DNA from: Agreia sp. PsM10
GTDB lineage: Bacteria; Actinomycetota; Actinomycetes; Actinomycetales; Microbacteriaceae
DNA: 64,000 nucleotides
Reading direction: 5' to 3'
NCBI RefSeq assembly: GCF_030433855.1
Contig: NZ_JARUXC010000011.1
Span: forward strand, 50,424 to 114,423
Shown here: in pieces, positions 59,688 to 64,000 of the stretch
Layout of the letters: each line of letters opens with the position of its first letter
Numbering within the stretch: position 1 is the stretch's first letter
Notes under the pieces: model-generated
The model's database searches: none
The model's input: only the letters and a program-made list of their open reading frames with translations
What the model was told of the DNA's origin: nothing
Position numbers and translations under genes: made by a program

Positions 59688-60497
59688 TCAGCCTGAGACG
59701 GCCCACATGGCGACGGCGCTGGCTGCGGCGACATTGAGGGAGTCGATTCCGTGCTTCATCGGGATCTGCACCACCGTGTCGGACGCCGCGATCGCCTCGG
59801 CGGTGAGGCCGTCGCCCTCCGCGCCCAGAACCAGGGCCAACTTCTCGGGAAGCCGGGCCTGGAAGTCGCGCAGGCTGACGGCATCCGGAGTGAGAGCCAG
59901 CGCGGCGACATGGAAGCCGGCCTCGACGAGCAGTTCTCGCGTCTCGGGCCACTCGCCGACCCTGGTCCACGGAACCTGCAGAACCGTTCCCATGCTCACG
60001 CGGATGGCCCGGCGGTAGAAGGGGTCGGAGCAGCGAGGCGTGACGAGAACGGCGTCGGCGCCGATCGCGCCGGCGGAACGGAAGATCGCGCCCACGTTCG
60101 TGGGGTCGACCACGTTCTCGAGCACGACGACGCGGCGGGCGTCTTGGATGAGCTCCGCCGGGTCCGCGAGCGCAGGCCGGTTCATCGAGGCGATGAGCCC
60201 GCGGTGCAGGATGTAGCCGGTGAGCTCGGCGAGCAGCTCGCCCGGTCCGGTGAAGATCGGGATGTCGGCGAAGCCGTGCTCGGCGAGCACCGCCTCGGCT
60301 TCCTCCGTGGAGGTTCCGAGGGCCAGAACCGATCGGGGTGTGTGCCCCGCCCGGAGCGCGCGCTCGAACACGAGCAGGGACTCGGCGAGGTAGAGGCCGT
60401 GCTCGGTGCCGCGGGCCTTCTTGAGGGCCACGTCGGTGAGGTGGGCGTAGTCGCTGAGCCTCGGATCGCCGAGGCTCTCGATGCGCACGACGGGCAT
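59688..60497 (-). CDS. TrmH/SpoU-type RNA 2'-O-methyltransferase
   Basis: 269 aa. N-terminal substrate-binding part, then the SPOUT knot motifs: VVVLENVVDPTNVGAIFRSAGAIGADAVLV, LALVLGAEGDGL, and VQIPMKHGIDSLNVAAASAVAMW. Methylates rRNA or tRNA ribose using S-adenosylmethionine. 10 bp downstream of the phosphatidyltransferase gene on the same strand. Confidence 0.92.
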   Translation of the reverse strand: MPVVRIESLGDPRLSDYAHLTDVALKKARGTEHGLYLAESLLVFERALRAGHTPRSVLALGTSTEEAEAVLAEHGFADIPIFTGPGELLAELTGYILHRGLIASMNRPALADPAELIQDARRVVVLENVVDPTNVGAIFRSAGAIGADAVLVTPRCSDPFYRRAIRVSMGTVLQVPWTRVGEWPETRELLVEAGFHVAALALTPDAVSLRDFQARLPEKLALVLGAEGDGLTAEAIAASDTVVQIPMKHGIDSLNVAAASAVAMWAVSG

Positions 60498-60507
60498 GGA
60501 GCTGCCG

Positions 60508-61149
60508 CTATCCGCGCCGATTCGGCGCGTCCGCGTCTGGGCGGCCAGCGGCGGATGCGCCGAGTGGGCGCGAATGTGCGCGGCCCTCGCGGATGACGAT
60601 CGCCGCGTACTGGGCGCCCACGAAGACGTGAAGCAGGCATCCGATGACCACGCCGTAGAACGCGACGACCGCGAGGATCTCGTGGCCGGCGAAGTCGGAG
60701 TGGCCGAGCAGCAGCAGCGGCAGCCCGAGCATCAGGAACGTCGTGCGGATCTTCGAGATGTAGGTGATCGTCATCGACCCCTGGCGCTTGTAGGCGAGGA
60801 TGATCAGCCCCAGGATCAGGTCTGTCGCAGCGATGGCGATAAGGATCCAGAGCGGCAGGATGCCACTGATGACCAGCGTCACGCACACGACCACCTGGCT
60901 GGCACGGTCGGCAACAGGGTCGAGCACCGCACCGAAGTGCGTCACCTGTCCGAGCTTTCGAGCGGCGAAACCGTCGATCCAGTCCGTGGCGCCCAGGGCC
61001 ACGAGAACGATGAACGCCCAGAAGTTCTCGTGCCACACCAGGACGAGCAGAACGAACAGGGGCATGAACAGGATGAGACGGGCGAACGTGATCGTGTTCG
61101 GCACGTTCAGAATCCGCTCGCGCTCCGGGTGCGCTGTCGAGGTGTCCAC
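60508..61149 (-). CDS. CDP-alcohol phosphatidyltransferase (PgsA-like)
   Basis: 213 aa with six membrane segments. The signature D-x2-DG-x2-AR-x8-G-x3-D-x3-D is complete: Asp56, Asp59, Gly60, Ala63, Arg64, Gly73, Asp77, Asp81. Most likely makes phosphatidylglycerophosphate or a related phospholipid. GTG start with TACCCT 6 nt upstream (leaderless). Confidence 0.9.
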   Translation of the reverse strand: MDTSTAHPERERILNVPNTITFARLILFMPLFVLLVLVWHENFWAFIVLVALGATDWIDGFAARKLGQVTHFGAVLDPVADRASQVVVCVTLVISGILPLWILIAIAATDLILGLIILAYKRQGSMTITYISKIRTTFLMLGLPLLLLGHSDFAGHEILAVVAFYGVVIGCLLHVFVGAQYAAIVIREGRAHSRPLGASAAGRPDADAPNRRG

Positions 61150-61185
61150 CCTCTGAGGGTAACCGGTGGCGGCCCGCTCAGCCGC

Positions 61186-61758
61186 TCAGCGCAGGTCGAG
61201 TCTCATGAGCACCCGCGGAAATCCGTTGAGCACCGAATCCGTGCCGCTCGCCTTCTCGAATCCGGCCCTCTCGAAGAGCGCCCTCGTTCCCACGTACGCC
61301 ATCGTCAGGTCGACCTTCTCGCCCGCATTGTCGACCGGATAGCCCTCGATGGCGGGGGCGCCGTTCTCGCGGGCGAATCTCACCGCGCCCTCCAGAAGAG
61401 CGTGCGACAGGCCCGAGCCGCGGTGCCCGGGTCGCACCCGGATGCACCAGACCGACCAGACGTCGAGGTCGTCGACGTGCGGAATCCTGCGGTTGCGCGC
61501 GAACGTGGTGTCGGCGCGCGGATGGACCCCGGCCCAGCCGACGACCTCGTCGCCGTCGTAGGCGAGCACCCCTGGCGCGGGCTTCTGCCGCACGAGCTTC
61601 TCGACCAGCTCGCCACGAGCTGTTGCCGAGAGCTCGCGGTTCTGCGCAGACGGGATGCGATAGCTCAGGCACCAGCACACGGTCGCGTCGGGCCGCTTGG
61701 GCCCCACCATGGTCTTCACGTCGGCGAACGACGTGGCGGCACGGACTTCGATGGCCAT
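61186..61758 (-). CDS. GNAT family N-acetyltransferase
   Basis: 190 aa from ATG 61758. GNAT core: VWSVWCIRVRPGHRGSGLSHALLEGAVRFARENGAPAIEGYPVD with the R-x2-G-x-G acetyl-CoA loop, then YVGTRALFERAGFEKA. Further upstream in-frame codons overlap the terminator and tRNA-Met, so the shorter start is chosen. Substrate unknown. Confidence 0.88.
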   Translation of the reverse strand: MAIEVRAATSFADVKTMVGPKRPDATVCWCLSYRIPSAQNRELSATARGELVEKLVRQKPAPGVLAYDGDEVVGWAGVHPRADTTFARNRRIPHVDDLDVWSVWCIRVRPGHRGSGLSHALLEGAVRFARENGAPAIEGYPVDNAGEKVDLTMAYVGTRALFERAGFEKASGTDSVLNGFPRVLMRLDLR

Positions 61759-61787
61759 GGATCCATGGTGCCACCGCCCCACGACGC

Positions 61788-61822
61788 AAAAAACCCCCAA
61801 GATGGCGAGATCTTGGGGGTTT
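61788..61822 (-). terminator. Intrinsic terminator after tRNA-Met
   Basis: AAACCCCCAAGAT (61791-61803) and ATCTTGGGGGTTT (61810-61822) form a 13-bp stem; reading the minus strand the stem ends in TTTTTTGCG. Ends the tRNA transcript before the GNAT gene. Confidence 0.92.
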
Positions 61823-61824
61823 CG

Positions 61825-61898
61825 TAGCGGGAGCGGGACTCGAACCCGCGACACCACGATTATGAGCCGTGTGCTCTAACCACCTGAGCTACCCCGCC
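61825..61898 (-). tRNA. tRNA-Met (anticodon CAT)
   Basis: 74 nt, minus strand: acceptor GGCGGGG/TCCCGCT, D-arm GCTC...GAGC, anticodon stem CACGG-CTCATAA-TCGTG, T-arm GCGGG-TTCGAGT-CCCGC, discriminator A. CCA is not encoded. The acceptor start and TTCGAGT loop fit an elongator rather than an initiator tRNA. Confidence 0.95.
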
Positions 61899-61949
61899 GG
61901 GTGCCGTCCGGTCGGCTGGCAGCTCGCGCTGCCTGCCTGTGGAGGACGG

Positions 61950-62021
<72 letters not shown>

Positions 62022-62139
62022 GTAGCCAGCGCATGACGATGAAGTCGCGCGTTTTGGCACCTGTAGAGAATAGCATCACAACACGGCCGCTCCGAACCGC
62101 TGTCTGGGGTCGAAACGATTCGAGGCTAGAGTGTTCGGC

Positions 62140-63879
62140 ATGACAGTCGAACTCACCGAGACTTCCGACGCGCCCGAATCGTCGTCGCAGGCATCCCTGA
62201 TCGCGATCGGCAGCGGCACCGAGTGGTGGCGCTCCGCCGTGATCTACCAGATCTACCCTCGGTCGTTCGCCGACAGCGACGGCGACGGCATCGGCGACCT
62301 GCCCGGAATCACGAGCCGCCTCGACTCGCTCGCCGACCTCGGCGTCGACGCCATCTGGCTCTCGCCCTTCTTCACGTCTCCCCAGCACGACGCGGGCTAC
62401 GACGTGGCCGACTACGTCGACGTCGACCCCCTGTTCGGCACCCTGTCCGATTTCGACACCATGCTCGCGCGCGCGCACGAACTCGGCCTCAAGGTGATTG
62501 TCGACCTCGTTCCTAATCACACGTCGTGGGATCACGAGTGGTTCAAGGCCGCGCTCGCCGCGCCCGAAGGCAGCCCTGAGCGTGACCGGTACATGTTCCG
62601 CGACGGCCTCGGCGAGAACGGCGAGATCGCCCCCAACAACTGGCAGTCGGTGTTCGGCGGTCCCATGTGGGAGCGCACGACCAACGCCGACGGCACTCCC
62701 GGCCAGTGGTACCTGCACATCTTCGACGTGAGCCAGCCCGACCTGAACTGGGAGAACCCGTGGGTGCGCGAGCAGATGCTCGGCGTTCTGCGCTTCTGGC
62801 TCGATCGCGGCGTCGACGGCTTCCGGGTGGATGTCGCGCACGGCCTGATCAAGGAGGCCGGGCTTCCCGACTACACGCCTCCCGCCGACGCCGGCAGCAT
62901 GGGCGGCGGGTTGCCGCCGCTGGAGCCGGGCATCGACGCCGACGAGCCCGAGACGCCGCCCTACTGGGCGCAGGACGGCGTGCACGAGATCTACCGGTCG
63001 TGGCACGAGGTGCTCGACGAGTACGAGGGCGACCGTGTGCTCTGCGCCGAGGCCTGGGTCGAACCGCTCACCAAGCTCGCCCGCTGGGTGCGGCCAGACG
63101 AGATGCAGCAGGCGTTCAACTTCACCTACCTCTCGGCGTCGTGGAACGCCCCCGAGCTGCGCACCGTCATCGACACGTCGATCCACGCGTTCGGCACGGT
63201 CGGAGCCCCCTCAACCTGGGTGCTGTCCAACCACGACGTGGTGCGTCACGCGAGCCGCCTCGCCCTTGGCGCCGACAACCTGCAGGGCGACGGCATCGGC
63301 CCGAAGTCCCCCGGACTTCCCGACCCGGTGCTCGGACTCCGCCGCGCCCGCGCCGCCACAGCGCTGATGCTCGCCCTTCCCGGCAGCTCCTACGTCTACC
63401 AGGGCGAAGAACTGGGGCTGCCCGAGGCCATCCACCTGCCCGACGACGCTCGCCAGGACCCGACCTGGTTCCGCACCAAGGGCGAGCGGTACGGGCGCGA
63501 TGGATGCCGCGTGCCGATTCCCTGGGAGGCCGGCAAGCCCAGCTACGGCTTCGGTCCCACGACCGCGAGCTGGTTGCCGCAGCCGGATGACTGGGACGAG
63601 TTCTCGCGCGACAGCCAGAACGGCGTCGCCGGTTCGACGCTCGAGCTCTACAAGCTGGCCCTCTCGCTGCGAGCCGAGCACGAGCTCGGAACGGGAGCGA
63701 TCGACTGGCTGCCGGGCTACGGGGACGACGTGATCGCGTTCTCGAACGGGGCGGTCACGGTGATCTCGAACATCGGCTCGGTGCCCGTGGAGCTGCCCGT
63801 CGCGACGGTGCTGCTCGCGTCCGAGTCGGTCGACGAAGGCGTGCTTCCGGTCGACACGACGGTCTGGCTCGCGAACTAG
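62140..63879 (+). CDS. GH13 alpha-glucosidase (oligo-1,6-glucosidase/trehalose-hydrolase type)
   Basis: 579 aa. Family 13 regions in order: WWRSAVIYQIYPRSF, DLVPNHTS, GFRVDVAHG (nucleophile Asp231), CAEAWV (acid/base Glu304), LSNHD (Asp366). No signal peptide, so cytoplasmic; acts on alpha-glucosides such as maltose, isomaltose or sucrose. ATG 62140 has TAGAGT 7 nt upstream (leaderless) and is preferred over GTG 62131. Confidence 0.93.
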   Translation: MTVELTETSDAPESSSQASLIAIGSGTEWWRSAVIYQIYPRSFADSDGDGIGDLPGITSRLDSLADLGVDAIWLSPFFTSPQHDAGYDVADYVDVDPLFGTLSDFDTMLARAHELGLKVIVDLVPNHTSWDHEWFKAALAAPEGSPERDRYMFRDGLGENGEIAPNNWQSVFGGPMWERTTNADGTPGQWYLHIFDVSQPDLNWENPWVREQMLGVLRFWLDRGVDGFRVDVAHGLIKEAGLPDYTPPADAGSMGGGLPPLEPGIDADEPETPPYWAQDGVHEIYRSWHEVLDEYEGDRVLCAEAWVEPLTKLARWVRPDEMQQAFNFTYLSASWNAPELRTVIDTSIHAFGTVGAPSTWVLSNHDVVRHASRLALGADNLQGDGIGPKSPGLPDPVLGLRRARAATALMLALPGSSYVYQGEELGLPEAIHLPDDARQDPTWFRTKGERYGRDGCRVPIPWEAGKPSYGFGPTTASWLPQPDDWDEFSRDSQNGVAGSTLELYKLALSLRAEHELGTGAIDWLPGYGDDVIAFSNGAVTVISNIGSVPVELPVATVLLASESVDEGVLPVDTTVWLAN

Positions 63880-63898
63880 CCGGATTCAGGCCGCCGTC

Positions 63899-63936
63899 GG
63901 TGGCCTCGATACGGCCGCGGGCGGCCTACTCGACAT
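63899..63936. repeat. Interspersed palindromic repeat, third copy
   Basis: GGTGGCCTCGATACGGCCG...GGCGGCCTACTCGACATTG, same family as 10248-10311 and 28586-28625; located 20 bp after the GH13 stop codon. Confidence 0.8.
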
Positions 63937-64000
63937 TGAGAATGGGTGTGTAGCCCGGGAGGGTGTTTGACCTTCTACTCGACGGACCACCCGTGGGTGT

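Noticed and set aside
61759..61857. N-terminal extension of the GNAT gene into the terminator and tRNA region
   Set aside because: It would run through the tRNA-Met terminator stem and the 3' end of the tRNA; ATG 61758 is the sensible start.

Overview
The window looks like chromosome of a high-GC Gram-positive actinomycete, most likely a member of Microbacteriaceae. The grounds are strongly GC-biased third codon positions over most of the window, a CarD regulator with Trp85, five surface proteins ending in LAxTG sorting signals, many genes with a -10 hexamer only 6-7 nt before the start codon (leaderless mRNAs), a small DUF7882-like protein, and short interspersed palindromic repeats of a kind I associate with this family. 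No genus is claimed. I see no prophage, insertion sequence, rRNA operon or CRISPR array.

Layout. 1-6.5 kb: an exopolysaccharide locus of two converging arms, glycosyltransferase (cut by the window edge)/acyltransferase/Wzy-like polymerase on + and undecaprenyl-phosphate sugar transferase/low-molecular-weight tyrosine phosphatase/BY-kinase-polymerisation protein on -. 6.5-10.5 kb: a gene-poor, visibly less GC-rich stretch with a small protein carrying an Ala-Gly microsatellite, a catalytically dead SGNH-like protein, a CPBP protease and possible gene remains. 10.5-18.4 kb: three cell-wall-anchored proteins (large DUF11-type adhesin, pepsin-like aspartic protease, Gly/Thr-rich protein). 18.4-21 kb: two lipoproteins, then a probable tripartite toxin-antitoxin-chaperone (HigB/HigA/SecB-like) operon. 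21-33 kb: mixed membrane proteins, enzymes, a LuxR regulator beside a wall-anchored SGNH esterase, and a second SGNH protein that keeps its catalytic residues.

33.4-43.6 kb: the most striking block, five co-directional genes: a membrane-spanning Hsp70-like ATPase with a PVDPT-repeat tail, a large P-loop LuxR regulator, an IniB-like acidic repeat protein and two dynamin-like GTPases (IniA/IniC-like). This resembles the mycobacterial iniBAC envelope-stress operon with an IniR-like regulator and an added Hsp70 partner. 43.6-54 kb: a penicillin V acylase-like hydrolase, an iron-box-controlled wall-anchored beta-propeller/Htaa-like protein, SDR and FAD oxidoreductases, M20 peptidase and SRAP protein. 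54-59 kb: MarR and TetR regulators (the latter with a strong palindromic operator), CarD, and a hadA-like/hadB-like/murB operon. 59-64 kb: TrmH-type methyltransferase, CDP-alcohol phosphatidyltransferase, GNAT, tRNA-Met(CAT), tRNA-Thr(GGT) and a GH13 alpha-glucosidase.

Taken together the window is rich in cell-envelope functions: capsule synthesis, sortase substrates, an envelope-stress GTPase system, heme/iron acquisition at the wall, and peptidoglycan precursor synthesis. All assignments come from reading motifs and gene order; no database search was run.
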